The notes: a model not told the origin generated them from the sequence alone. Positions 6,401-12,719 are shown, counted from the first letter of the stretch. The stretch is DNA of 17,978 nt from Kiritimatiellota bacterium (GCA_009777165.1 WRML01000011.1:1-17978), one strand, 5' to 3'. Made by a program: numbers and translations.

Positions 6401-6911
6401 CCCGCTTTTCGAGGATGCGCTGGCAGGGAACTTCAGGCTGCGGATGGACTCGCCGTGCGTCAACGCGGGGACGAACCCGTCTGTCGTCGGGACGGTTGAC
6501 CTCGACGGCAAGCCGCGCATACGGGACGGCACGGTGGACATGGGGGCGTATGAGTACGACAAGCTCCGCCCCGCGCCGGGCATCCCCGTCCCCATCCCGT
6601 TCGACTGGCTGGACCTGTACCTGGGGTGGGGGGGCCTGTGGGACTACGGGGGCCTCGCCAACGCCACTGGCGCAAACGGCTATCCTGTCTGGGAATCGTA
6701 TGTCGCCGGGCTGGTGCCGACGGACGCGGGCAGCAAATTCCGCATTTTCAATTTCAGGACGGACGGCACAGAGGTGACGGCGCTCGACTGGACCCCTCAT
6801 CGTTCGGACCGCACCTACACGGTCTGGGGCAAGACCAACCTCACGGACGCGTTGTGGCACAGCCCCACGAACAGCGGGACACGGTTCTTCAAGGTGAGTG
6901 TGGAGTTGTAG
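3405..6911 (+). CDS. Secreted CLCA-like metalloprotease, VWA and beta-helix protein
   Basis: This 1168-residue exported protein starts at an ATG behind AGGAGG. Residues 1-20 form a signal peptide ending VQA before RHP. H138-E-W-V-H142 followed by D149-E-Y reproduces the HExxH...D zinc-protease signature and spacing of the CLCA family (HExxHLRWGVFDEY in animals). A VWA domain follows, with MIDAS residues D297-x-S299-x-S301 (DQSGSM), TGGNT and D397 (LLSDGYSN). From about 707 to 1055 lies a right-handed beta-helix built of roughly 22-residue repeats of the GGG..GTLxNCxLSGNxA type. Residues about 1058-1168 form a C-terminal domain (WESYVAGLVPTD ... RTYTVWGKTNLT ... FFKVSVEL) that I associate with surface proteins of PVC bacteria, perhaps for sorting. 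VWA plus HExxH suggests ligand binding coupled to proteolysis outside the cell. The first 740 bp are AT-rich and the remainder strongly GC-rich, so the gene looks mosaic. Confidence 0.88.
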   Translation: MKMKVMLCVAMMLAVLAVQARHPQFSRLATPDDPTFDLVIAYRYDPDPAERSKMENVISNAADAVYELTEGVHRWRTVRIYTNGKMKDKCDIKWLRTLDYPYTQRSVGANGVIYFANSSPKLGFLLENPEEGGYIMTHEWVHYVYSLGDEYLSSSGYTLPDNYCVNPSIMGTGSRKAVGGHYEHLNLSVKNRGGDPYKGFGLFENTRLTKQHAVYGESCWETLTRGEPSFWRWSDVYLLYRIGGLYPRTFYPELAAVAPQGTNNPTIQLDKPGAQAVARGALEIIWMDEPVIQVVLDQSGSMGGTPLANVKAAAQNLMDIVEVGTSVGVIAFDDTVSVAAPIVKVTNDTVRTELKTAISSITTGGNTAIGDAMQTALDGLKSYGISNRAAAVFLLSDGYSNAGVDPLDMVPAYQAAQVPVFGFGYGEEVDPRLEQVALVTDGKYFASPVGSKAVRKAFAEANAIFSDRVITLDGSTDPSGIMGFMATTEPMNIPFFVDSGMEDFRLSIVYSGANVSAVSLGLMQPDNTLLTVAPTNAPDGSILLDFHVNSPMAGEWVIVGTREPDTHISYLADAKTAWGGYHLDWIAFEQPEDSEEYLTVVSLRGEADIDGAQVTGQIRFENGETVSCVFSNFAAGLYGAMNTVTHSGYGTMTVTASNPYGTAFTTWRDAEIDTFGEEDPEPPEDEPITENFTRVVSERIYVKPFPCLFVNADRPDDSGIGNTWTNAFRNLQPAVDRAGKDTVIIVTNGVYGPVSTDNKSIIIQSVNGAGVTAIDGGGTNRCATFGTENGHLNTALTGFTLQNGNADHANATVFRYYGGGAVCGTLSNCILTNNMAYSGGGTAYGTLRDCTLERNVAGYGGGGSFNSTLANCVLSGNVAYIGGGLYLGTLNNCVVSGNTASHGGAIISGSGTNCLLYGNTATGHGGVMYGGTLVNCTLSGNTATGNGGGSCWGRLDNCIVWGNTAVGEGDNHYNTTFLYSCTEPMPTGSYNGGGNISADPLFEDALAGNFRLRMDSPCVNAGTNPSVVGTVDLDGKPRIRDGTVDMGAYEYDKLRPAPGIPVPIPFDWLDLYLGWGGLWDYGGLANATGANGYPVWESYVAGLVPTDAGSKFRIFNFRTDGTEVTALDWTPHRSDRTYTVWGKTNLTDALWHSPTNSGTRFFKVSVEL
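5850..6312 (+). repeat. Tandem coding repeats of the beta-helix
   Basis: About seven to eight degenerate units of roughly 66-72 bp lie inside the gene at 3405. Each encodes a turn containing GGCGGCGG-rich glycine codons, then GGCACGCTG (GTL), AACTGC (NC) and a GGGAACxxGGC (GNxA) segment. In right-handed beta-helix proteins each such unit is one coil. The N-C ladder at equivalent positions is conserved in nearly every turn. Confidence 0.75.
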
Positions 6912-6967
6912 CGTTCGGCTCCTATCTCCGTCTTATAGTGAAATCACTTTTAAAGCATACCGCAACA

Positions 6968-7155
6968 ACATCCCGTTAGGGATGTTTCTTTCGGTAGAAG
7001 AGAACGCAAAAAAAATCATGGCATCCCCTCGGGATGTCTCTTTTAGGTGCATCCCGTGCCCCATCGGCCGCGCCTGCGCCGACGGGGGCCCCTTTTCCTG
7101 TGGACATGGGGGGAAGGATGTTTTTCTGCCGAGAGACACATCCCTAACGGGATGT
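6968..7155. mobile_element. 188-bp palindrome-ended inverted-repeat element (MITE/REP-like)
   Basis: The two ends are inverted copies of a 32-base sequence (6968-6999 and the complement of 7124-7155) with only three differences. Each end starts with a palindrome, ACATCCC-GTTA-GGGATGT, and continues T(C)TCTTTCGG(T/C)AGAA. A third, related palindrome, GCATCCCCTCGGGATGT, lies inside at 7021-7037 and is followed by the same CTCTTTT-like context. No transposase frame fits inside. The arrangement resembles a REP/BIME cluster or a non-autonomous element mobilised in trans. It sits between the VWA-family gene and the ribosomal operon promoter, a plausible safe site. Confidence 0.7.
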
Positions 7156-7205
7156 AAGAATGGAACACGTTTAACGTTAATTCACTATATAGGTTCCTCT
7201 GCCAG

Positions 7206-7228
7206 CCCCCCCCTGTCAGGGGGGGGGG
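7206..7228. repeat. C8/G10 hairpin
   Basis: Eight C (7206-7213), TGTCA, then ten G (7219-7228) form a very stable GC stem with a tiny loop, followed by nine A. No T tract follows on either strand, so it does not look like a standard intrinsic terminator. It could still stall polymerases and insulate the ribosomal promoter at 7261 from upstream transcription. Confidence 0.5.
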
Positions 7229-7260
7229 TAAAAAAAAACGAAAAAAAATGATTTTTGCGT

Positions 7261-7289
7261 TTGCTTGTGTCAGGGCAAAATGATATGAT
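7261..7289 (+). promoter_or_regulatory. Sigma70-type promoter for the ribosomal protein operon
   Basis: TTGCTT (7261-7266), a 17-base spacer and TATGAT (7284-7289) form a near-consensus promoter. Predicted initiation is near 7296, giving a leader of about 245 nt before rplX. It lies in an A/T-rich stretch (A tracts at 7230-7248) that could act as an UP-type element. Confidence 0.65.
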
Positions 7290-7296
7290 GAAAATT

Positions 7297-7541
7297 TCAC
7301 ACCTAAAAGGAGTCGTCAGCAGTTAGGCGTTAGTTCTGAGACTAACCACTAAAATCTGACAACACGGATATGCGAAATAAAGAGATGGTTGACATCGAGT
7401 CTGCACGGGGTGTCCGGCAGACTGTAAGGGGGGTGTGTCGTGGTGCAAGGGTACCGTTTGGTCTCGTCTCTTTTGAGTGTCCGCACAGGGTAGCGCTGAT
7501 GATGCCGCGAGGTGTCAAAACGGTTACGAGTTAGGAATGAC
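7297..7541 (+). promoter_or_regulatory. Structured 5' leader of the rplX operon
   Basis: This is a stretch of about 245 bases without a supported gene. GTTAGT-TCTGAG-ACTAAC forms a small hairpin near 7330-7347. A strong 10-bp hairpin is formed by AGTCTGC (7398-7404) with GCAGACT (7417-7423) and CGG with CCG inside, one bulged A and a GGTGT loop. GTACCGTTT (7451-7459) can pair with AAACGGTTAC (7518-7527), enclosing about 58 nt just ahead of the rplX ribosome binding site. Bacterial ribosomal protein operons are often autoregulated through such leaders. No known r-protein leader motif was recognised here. Confidence 0.4.
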
Positions 7542-7859
7542 ATGAGCATTGCGAGAATCAAGAAGAATGACACGGTGATCGTCACGAAAGGCGAATCGGC
7601 CGGAGTGATAGGCAAGGTCTTGCGCGTGCTGCCCAAGAAGGGCAAGGCGATCGTGCATGGCGCGAATATCATCAAGAAGGCGGTCCGGCGCTCTGAGACC
7701 CACCCGAACGGCGGGTTCATCGAGCGCGAGGCACCGATCCAGTTGTCGAACCTGATGCCGTATGACCCGGACGCGAAGAAGGGTGTGCGCATCAGGCGTG
7801 TCCGCGAGGGCGACCAGTGGGTGCGGAAATCCAAGGCGACCGGCAAGGCGCTGGACTAA
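7542..7859 (+). CDS. rplX: 50S ribosomal protein L24
   Basis: This 105-residue protein has the L24 KOW motif at its N-terminus (IKKNDTVIVTKGESAGVIGKV) followed by the conserved NIIKKAVRRSE...GGFIEREAPIQLSN segment. L24 is an assembly initiator that binds the 5' region of 23S rRNA. The ATG at 7542 follows TAGGA; a GTG at 7512 in frame would add ten residues unusual for L24. It is the first gene of the operon here, whereas rplN normally lies directly upstream. It is followed after 11 bases by rplE. Confidence 0.97.
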   Translation: MSIARIKKNDTVIVTKGESAGVIGKVLRVLPKKGKAIVHGANIIKKAVRRSETHPNGGFIEREAPIQLSNLMPYDPDAKKGVRIRRVREGDQWVRKSKATGKALD

Positions 7860-7870
7860 GGGGGTAGGCG

Positions 7871-8404
7871 ATGGCGAATCTGAAAGAGAAGTACACCAAG
7901 GAACTTGCCCCTCAACTTCAGGAGAAGCTGGGGCTGAAGAACAAGATGATGGTCCCGAAGCTGGAGAAGGTGGTGATTAACTCTGCCTTCGGCATTGTGG
8001 AGAAGGACGTGCAGAAGAGCATCGTGGAGGATCTGGCGAAGCTGTCGGGGCAGAAGCCGGTGCTGTGCAAGGCGCGCAAGAGCATCTCGAACTTCAAGTT
8101 GCGCGAGGGCATGGTGATTGGCGCGAAGGTGACGTTGCGGGGGGCGCGGATGTACGATTTTGTCGAGCGGCTCGTGAACAGCGCGCTCCCGCGTATCCGC
8201 GACTTCCGCGGCATCCCGAACCGCGGCTTTGACGGCAGGGGCAATTACACGCTGGGCTTGAAGGAGCATACGATTTTCCCTGAGATGATGGATTCCGGCG
8301 GCGCCGACATGGGCATGGACATCTCGTTCGTGACCACGGCGCGCGATACTGTCGAGGCCCGTGCGTTGCTGGTTGCGCTCGGCATGCCGTTCGCTGGCAA
8401 ATAA
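7871..8404 (+). CDS. rplE: 50S ribosomal protein L5
   Basis: This 177-residue protein is full length for bacterial L5, a component of the central protuberance that contacts 5S rRNA and P-site tRNA. Diagnostic segments are SGQKPVLCKARKSISNFKLREG, GAKVTLRGARMYDFVERL and the RDFRGI...FDGRGNYTLGLKEH block. It sits between rplX and rpsN in canonical spc order. The start follows a GGGGGTAGG ribosome binding site. Confidence 0.98.
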   Translation: MANLKEKYTKELAPQLQEKLGLKNKMMVPKLEKVVINSAFGIVEKDVQKSIVEDLAKLSGQKPVLCKARKSISNFKLREGMVIGAKVTLRGARMYDFVERLVNSALPRIRDFRGIPNRGFDGRGNYTLGLKEHTIFPEMMDSGGADMGMDISFVTTARDTVEARALLVALGMPFAGK

Positions 8405-8419
8405 GAAGGAGATTTGACT

Positions 8420-8605
8420 ATGGCAAAGACCTGTCTGATGGAGAAGGCCAAGCGCGCGCCGAAGTTCTCGTCGCGCAAGTATTACCGTTGCGCGCGTTGC
8501 GGGCGGCCGCGCGCGTACATCCGCAAGTTCCAGCTCTGCCGCATCTGTTTCCGCGAGCTGGCGTTGTCCGGGATGATCCCGGGTGTGACGAAGGCGAGCT
8601 GGTAA
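8420..8605 (+). CDS. rpsN: 30S ribosomal protein S14, zinc-ribbon type
   Basis: This 61-residue protein is the short, zinc-binding (type Z) form of S14, with CARCGR (C-x2-C) and CRIC (C-x2-C) motifs. The ATG at 8420 lies 7 bases after AAGGAG; an in-frame TTG at 8414 is less likely. S14 binds the 3' domain of 16S rRNA in the small subunit head. The conserved RKFQLCRICFRELA...GMIPGVTKASW ending is complete. Confidence 0.97.
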   Translation: MAKTCLMEKAKRAPKFSSRKYYRCARCGRPRAYIRKFQLCRICFRELALSGMIPGVTKASW

Positions 8606-8620
8606 GGAGGAACGCACACT

Positions 8621-9013
8621 ATGATGACCGATCCGATTGCTGATATGCTGCTGCGCATCCGTAACGCGATGAAGGCGGGCCATCCCTCCGTGGAGATGCC
8701 CGGGTCGCGGATCAAGGGCGAGATTGCGCGCGTGATGAAGGCCGAGGGCTACATCACGGAATTCACAATCACCAACACCGTCCCGCGCGTGTTGAGCATT
8801 GACCTGAAGTATAACGATGCTTCCGAGTCGGCGATCCGCGGCTTGCGCCGCGAGAGTAAGCCGGGACTCCGGAAGTTCTGCGGCGTGCAGGACATCCCGA
8901 GCGTGCTCGGCGGCATGGGCACCGCGATCCTCAGCACCTCCGGGGGCGTGGTCAGCGGCAAGGAGGCCCGCCGGCGCAAGCTGGGCGGCGAATTGATTTG
9001 TACCATCTGGTAA
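8621..9013 (+). CDS. rpsH: 30S ribosomal protein S8
   Basis: This 130-residue S8 is complete, from DPIADMLLRIRNA to the conserved GGVVSGKEARRRKLGGELICTIW-type ending. S8 binds helix 21 of 16S rRNA and in other bacteria represses the spc operon by binding its mRNA. Two adjacent ATG codons start the frame after TAAGGAGG. It lies between rpsN and rplF in standard order with 15-base and 13-base gaps. Confidence 0.98.
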   Translation: MMTDPIADMLLRIRNAMKAGHPSVEMPGSRIKGEIARVMKAEGYITEFTITNTVPRVLSIDLKYNDASESAIRGLRRESKPGLRKFCGVQDIPSVLGGMGTAILSTSGGVVSGKEARRRKLGGELICTIW

Positions 9014-9026
9014 GGGGAGTACTGTC

Positions 9027-9599
9027 ATGTCGAGAATTGGAAAAATGCCGATTGATATCCCCGCCGGGGTCACGGTCAACGCGAAGGGCAACGAGGTCAC
9101 TGTCACCGGCAAACTGGGTGAGCTGACCCGCACGTTTGTGCCGGGCATCACGGTGGTGGTTGCGGAGGGCAAGGTCGTCGTTACCCGTCTGGAGAAGCGC
9201 GAGGATGGCCGGCCCCTGCTGAAGAAGGACGAGATCCTGCTCAAGGGCTGCCACGGGTTGACCCGCACGCTGGTCCGAAACATGATCGAGGGTGTCACGA
9301 CCGGGTACAAGAAGGCACTGAACATCGAGGGCACCGGGTTCAAGGCCGCGCTCCAGGGGCAGGCGCTGAGCCTCTCGCTGGGGTTTGCCTCGCCCAAGAT
9401 CTACACGATCCCCGAGGGCATCAAGGTCACGGTGGACGCGCAGGGCGTCAACGTGACCGTCGAGGGCATCAGCAAGGAGCTCGTCGGTGACGTTGCCGCG
9501 AGCATCCGCCGCTATTATCCGGCCGAGCCCTACAAGGGCAAGGGTATCAAGTACGTCGGCGAGCAGATTCGCCGCAAACAGGGCAAGACGGTTGCCTAA
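9027..9599 (+). CDS. rplF: 50S ribosomal protein L6
   Basis: This 190-residue L6 is slightly longer than usual (about 177-184). The extra residues are in the loop after the first domain (EDGRPLLKKDEILLKG). The N-terminal MSRIGKMPIDIPAGV and the C-terminal PAEPYKGKGIKYVGEQIRRKQGK motif are typical. L6 binds near the sarcin-ricin loop of 23S rRNA. It continues the spc order, with rplR 23 bases downstream. Confidence 0.98.
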   Translation: MSRIGKMPIDIPAGVTVNAKGNEVTVTGKLGELTRTFVPGITVVVAEGKVVVTRLEKREDGRPLLKKDEILLKGCHGLTRTLVRNMIEGVTTGYKKALNIEGTGFKAALQGQALSLSLGFASPKIYTIPEGIKVTVDAQGVNVTVEGISKELVGDVAASIRRYYPAEPYKGKGIKYVGEQIRRKQGKTVA

Positions 9600-9622
9600 G
9601 GCCTGAACGGAGTTTGAGAAAA

Positions 9623-10003
9623 ATGAGTTTTAACCGTAAAGAACAGCGTGCGCTTCGCCATCGGCGTTTGCGCCAACGCATCAAGGGCACGGCCGCGCGC
9701 CCCCGTATGGCCATCTGCATCTCGAACAAGCACATGTACGTGCAGTTCGTGGATGACGACGCCATGCACACGCTTGCCATGACCACCACCCTCAACGCGG
9801 GGAAGGCGTGCAACATTGAGACCGCCAAGCTGGTCGGCGAGCAGGCCGCCGGCGTGGCGAAGGAAAAAGGGATTTCGCTGGTGGTCGTGGACCGCGGCGG
9901 CCACAAGTTCCACGGGCGCGTCAAGCAGATTGTGGACTCGGCGGTCGCGGCGGGCCTGCGGATCACTGACAAGAACGTGAACGTGGCGGAGGAGACCAAG
10001 TGA
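9623..10003 (+). CDS. rplR: 50S ribosomal protein L18
   Basis: This 126-residue L18 binds 5S rRNA together with L5. It shows the RHRRLRQRIKGTAARPRM N-terminal block and VVVDRGGHKFHGRVKQIVDSAVAAGL. The ATG at 9623 is preferred over an in-frame TTG at 9614, with ACGGAG about 10 bases upstream. Its stop codon overlaps the GTG start of rpsE, which suggests translational coupling. Confidence 0.97.
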   Translation: MSFNRKEQRALRHRRLRQRIKGTAARPRMAICISNKHMYVQFVDDDAMHTLAMTTTLNAGKACNIETAKLVGEQAAGVAKEKGISLVVVDRGGHKFHGRVKQIVDSAVAAGLRITDKNVNVAEETK

Positions 10004-10488
10004 GTATGGACAGAGAATTTTCCCGCGAGGGTGGGGGCGATTTCGACGAGCGCGTCGTGTTCGTCAACCGGTGTGCCAAGGTCGTGAAGGGTGGCCGGCG
10101 TTTCAGCTTCAGTGCTGTGGTCGTCGTGGGTGACCACGAGGGCCGCGTTGGGTTCGGCTTCGGCAAGGCCAACGAGGTCAGCGACGCTATCCGCAAGGGT
10201 GGCGAGGCCGCGAAGAAGGAGATGTTCAGCGTGAAGCTTGCCGGCAAGACCATCCCTCACGAGGTGGAGGGGAACTGTGACGGCGGCCGCGTGCTGCTGA
10301 AGCCCGCGCCGGACGGCACGGGGCTCATCGTGGGCGGCGGGATGCGCCCGGTCCTCGAGGCCGCGGGTGTCCGCGACGCTGTGGGCAAGTCCCTTGGCAG
10401 CAAGAACCGCTTGAACGTGGTCAAGGCTACCGTTGACGCGCTGAACCAGCTGCGTTCGGCAGAGGAGATTACCGCCGCGCGCGCTTAA
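10000..10488 (+). CDS. rpsE: 30S ribosomal protein S5
   Basis: This S5 has the N-terminal double-stranded-RNA-binding fold (VFVNRCAKVVKGGRRFSFSA...VGFGFGKANEVSDAIRKG) and a complete C-terminal domain (GTGLIVGGGMRPVLEAAGV...SLGSKNRLNVVKAT). It acts in decoding fidelity and mRNA unwinding. The start is either GTG at 10000, overlapping the rplR stop as GTGA, or ATG at 10006. GGAGGAG at 9988-9994 serves both. In most bacteria rpmD (L30) follows; here it is absent and hairpin repeats follow instead. Confidence 0.96.
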   Translation: MSMDREFSREGGGDFDERVVFVNRCAKVVKGGRRFSFSAVVVVGDHEGRVGFGFGKANEVSDAIRKGGEAAKKEMFSVKLAGKTIPHEVEGNCDGGRVLLKPAPDGTGLIVGGGMRPVLEAAGVRDAVGKSLGSKNRLNVVKATVDALNQLRSAEEITAARA

Positions 10489-10490
10489 GT

Positions 10491-10553
10491 AAAGGAGTGC
10501 GGATTTTCCAGTCCGCGAGAGAAAAGGAGTGCGGGCTTTCCGGTCCGCGAGAG
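10491..10553 (+). repeat. Two tandem 31-32 bp hairpin repeats in place of rpmD
   Basis: Copy 1 (10491-10521) and copy 2 (10522-10553) share AAAGGAGTGCGG, a TTTCC core and GTCCGCGAGAG. Each forms a hairpin (GCGGATT-TTCC-AGTCCGC and GCGGGCT-TTCC-GGTCCGC). The base changes between copies keep pairing, with wobble pairs, at all three altered positions. Each copy also carries an AAAGGAG Shine-Dalgarno-like start. They occupy the 80-bp gap between rpsE and rplO where L30 is normally encoded. Confidence 0.75.
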
Positions 10554-10568
10554 GTTGAGAGGAGAAAA

Positions 10569-11012
10569 ATGGATTTATCGTCATTAAAGAACACGCCGGG
10601 AGCCCGCAAGACGCGCAAACGCGTCGGTCGCGGCCGTGCCTCTGGCATGGGGAAGACTTCGGGCAAGGGGCACAAGGGTCAGTATGCGCGCAAGGGTCAC
10701 AAGTTCAAGCTCGGCTTCGAGGGTGGTCAGATGCCCCTGATCCGCCGTCTGCCCAAGCGCGGCTTCACGAACCCCAACCGTGTGGTCTATTGCCCGGTGA
10801 ATGTGGGCGAGCTGGACAAGCGTTTCGACGACGGTGCGGAAATCACGGTTGATGTCCTGCGCAAGGCACGGCTCTATTCGAACAAGTTTGACGGCGTCAA
10901 AATTTTGGGCAAGGGTGACCTGACCAAGAAACTGACCCTCAAGGTAAATGGCGTCAGCGCGTCTGCCAAGGCCAAGATCGAGGCTGCCGGCGGGACCGTT
11001 GAGGTCGTGTGA
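10569..11012 (+). CDS. rplO: 50S ribosomal protein L15
   Basis: This 147-residue L15 carries the glycine- and lysine-rich N-terminus (KRVGRGRASGMGKTSGKGHKG), GGQMPLIRRLPKRGF and the C-terminal AGG motif (IEAAGGTVEVV). The ATG at 10569 has GAGAGGAG just upstream. An upstream in-frame ATG at 10497 would add a 24-residue leader made from the hairpin repeats and is rejected. The stop codon overlaps the GAGGG used as the secY ribosome binding site, so the two genes are tightly linked. Confidence 0.97.
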   Translation: MDLSSLKNTPGARKTRKRVGRGRASGMGKTSGKGHKGQYARKGHKFKLGFEGGQMPLIRRLPKRGFTNPNRVVYCPVNVGELDKRFDDGAEITVDVLRKARLYSNKFDGVKILGKGDLTKKLTLKVNGVSASAKAKIEAAGGTVEVV

Positions 11013-11022
11013 GGGCCCCCCC

Positions 11023-12396
11023 ATGTTATCAACTTTTGCGAATGTGTTTAGGATTCCGGAACTCAAGAAGCGTATTCTGGTGACGCTGGGGATTGTCCTC
11101 ATCTGCCGCCTGATTTCCATGGTTCCGATCCCCGGCGTTGACTGGAAGGCGCTGCAGGACGCGTTGGCGCACGCCCGCGAGACTGCCGGGGCAGGGGGGC
11201 TCATGGACTGGCTCAACGTGTTCAGCGGTGGCGCGATCACCCGTTGTGCTGTCGGTACCCTGAGCATCTGGCCCTACATCAGTGCCTCGATCATCATCCA
11301 GCTGTTGACGGCGGTGATCCCGACGCTCGGCCGGCTCTCCCGCGAGGGCGAGACGGGACGGGCGACGATTGCCCAGTATACGCGTTATCTGGCCATCGTC
11401 ATCTGCGTGTTTCAGGCTGGCGCGTTGGCCGGGTCGTTGCAGGCGGGGGCATTCGGGCAGGGGCGGATTGTCACGAGCCCGGGCGTGTCGTTTATCCTGA
11501 TGACCATCATCAGCGTGACGTCGGCATCGCTGTTCGTCATGTGGCTGGCGGATCAGATCACGCAACGCGGCATTGGGAACGGTGCGTCGATGATTATCAT
11601 GATCAACATCACCTCGCGCCTGCCCGTCGCGATCATGGAGGCGTGGCAACGGTACTTCGGCCTCGGCGGGGTTGAGGCCGAGCGGAACTGGGTCGAGCTG
11701 GCGTTGTTGCTGTTGCTGGGCTTCGGTGTGCTGATGGGGACGGTGATGCTGACCCAGGGCCTCCGCAAGGTGCCCATCCACTCCACGCGCCGGTCTACGG
11801 GCAGCGGGAGAGCCTTCAGCGGCGGGATGCAGCAGACCTATATGCCGTTGCGCGTGAACTACACGGGTGTCATGCCGGTCATCTTCGCCGGGCCCCTGAT
11901 CCAGTTCCCGGCTGGGGCGTTGAAAATGATTCCTGCCCACATCACATGGTTGTCAGGGTTGCGTAAGTTCGGTGTCCTACTGGCTGAACCAACGAGTCTG
12001 CTGCACCTGACCGTATATGCGTTACTCATCATGTTCTTCGCGTTCTTCTGGGTTGCGACCCAGTTCAACGCGGTGCAGATTTCGGACAACCTCAAGCGCG
12101 ACGGCTCCTACGTGCCGGGCATCCGCCCGGGGCGCGCGACCGCCGAGTATCTGGATGCCCTCATGACCCGTGTCACGCTGATTGGCGGCACGGTGCTCCT
12201 GATCATCGCGCTGTTGCCGCAGCTTCTGCGCGGGCTGATAAACATGCCGTGGGAGATGGCATCGTTCTTTGGCGGCACCAGTCTGCTGATTATCGTCGGC
12301 GTTGCGCTTGACACCTTGCGTCAGATGGAGTCCCACCTCCTCATGCGCAACTACGACGGCTTCCTCAAGCATGGTCGTCTGCGCGGGCGTAAGTAA
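11023..12396 (+). CDS. secY: Preprotein translocase subunit SecY
   Basis: This 457-residue SecY forms the protein-conducting channel of the inner membrane with SecE and SecG. Characteristic stretches are the N-terminal ANVFRIPELKKRILVTLGIV, the SGGAITRCAVGTLSIWPYISASIIIQ segment of TM2 and the cytoplasmic PGIRPGRATAEYLDALMTRVTLIGG loop and TM10 start. I chose the ATG at 11023 with GAGGG seven bases upstream; the longer in-frame start at 10948 lies within rplO. It is the last gene of the operon here: rpmJ, rpsM, rpsK and adk do not follow. The next genes are on the opposite strand after a 32-bp gap with no clear terminator. Confidence 0.97.
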   Translation: MLSTFANVFRIPELKKRILVTLGIVLICRLISMVPIPGVDWKALQDALAHARETAGAGGLMDWLNVFSGGAITRCAVGTLSIWPYISASIIIQLLTAVIPTLGRLSREGETGRATIAQYTRYLAIVICVFQAGALAGSLQAGAFGQGRIVTSPGVSFILMTIISVTSASLFVMWLADQITQRGIGNGASMIIMINITSRLPVAIMEAWQRYFGLGGVEAERNWVELALLLLLGFGVLMGTVMLTQGLRKVPIHSTRRSTGSGRAFSGGMQQTYMPLRVNYTGVMPVIFAGPLIQFPAGALKMIPAHITWLSGLRKFGVLLAEPTSLLHLTVYALLIMFFAFFWVATQFNAVQISDNLKRDGSYVPGIRPGRATAEYLDALMTRVTLIGGTVLLIIALLPQLLRGLINMPWEMASFFGGTSLLIIVGVALDTLRQMESHLLMRNYDGFLKHGRLRGRK

Positions 12397-12428
12397 ACGG
12401 TGGGGAATCGTTGTCGTGATGTCGTTTA

Positions 12429-12719
12429 TCACAAACCCGAAATGACGCATCTGCACGCCTGTTCGGTGACCCCGTAGAGTTTGATGCGCTTGAGGCGCGC
12501 GGTGTCGCCGGACAGGAATTCAACGGAGCGTTTGGGCAAGCCGAAATGCCGCGCGAAAAACCGCGTCAGCTCGTCGTTTGCTTTGCCGTCCACCGGGGGG
12601 GCTTGGATGCGGACGCGAATCCAGTCCGTGTCAACGCCGGCGATTTCCGTGCGTTTCGCACGCGGGATGGCTTTGATGGTCACGACACAGCCGTCAGGTG
12701 CTGGGGCAATCCAGTTCAT
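12429..12719 (-). CDS. yggU: YggU family (DUF167) protein
   Basis: This 96-residue protein matches the DUF167/YggU family, with VVTIKAIPRAKRTEIAG, the hallmark VRIQAPPVDGKANDELTRFFA and SGDTARLKRI(K). The molecular role of the family is not established. The ATG at 12719 overlaps the stop of the YggT-like gene as ATGA. yggT-yggU adjacency is common in bacteria and supports both calls. It converges on secY with a 32-bp gap. Confidence 0.93.
   Translation of the reverse strand: MNWIAPAPDGCVVTIKAIPRAKRTEIAGVDTDWIRVRIQAPPVDGKANDELTRFFARHFGLPKRSVEFLSGDTARLKRIKLYGVTEQACRCVISGL

Noticed and set aside
7206..7240. Intrinsic terminator after the VWA-family gene
   Set aside because: The C8/G10 stem is strong but is followed by A, not T, on the plus strand, and there is no T tract in the minus-strand reading either.
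7297..7541. Known small RNA (SRP RNA, tmRNA, 6S) in the leader region
   Set aside because: None of the hallmark motifs I know for these RNAs is visible, and no tRNA-like domain can be drawn.
7856..9397. Long minus-strand ORF opposite rplE-rplF (about 513 codons), and a similar one at 4305-5342
   Set aside because: They are antisense to well-identified genes and arise from codon bias; no domain or ribosome binding site.
12397..12428. Bidirectional terminator between secY and yggU
   Set aside because: Only a short GTGAT/ATCAC hairpin spans the area and neither side has a T tract.
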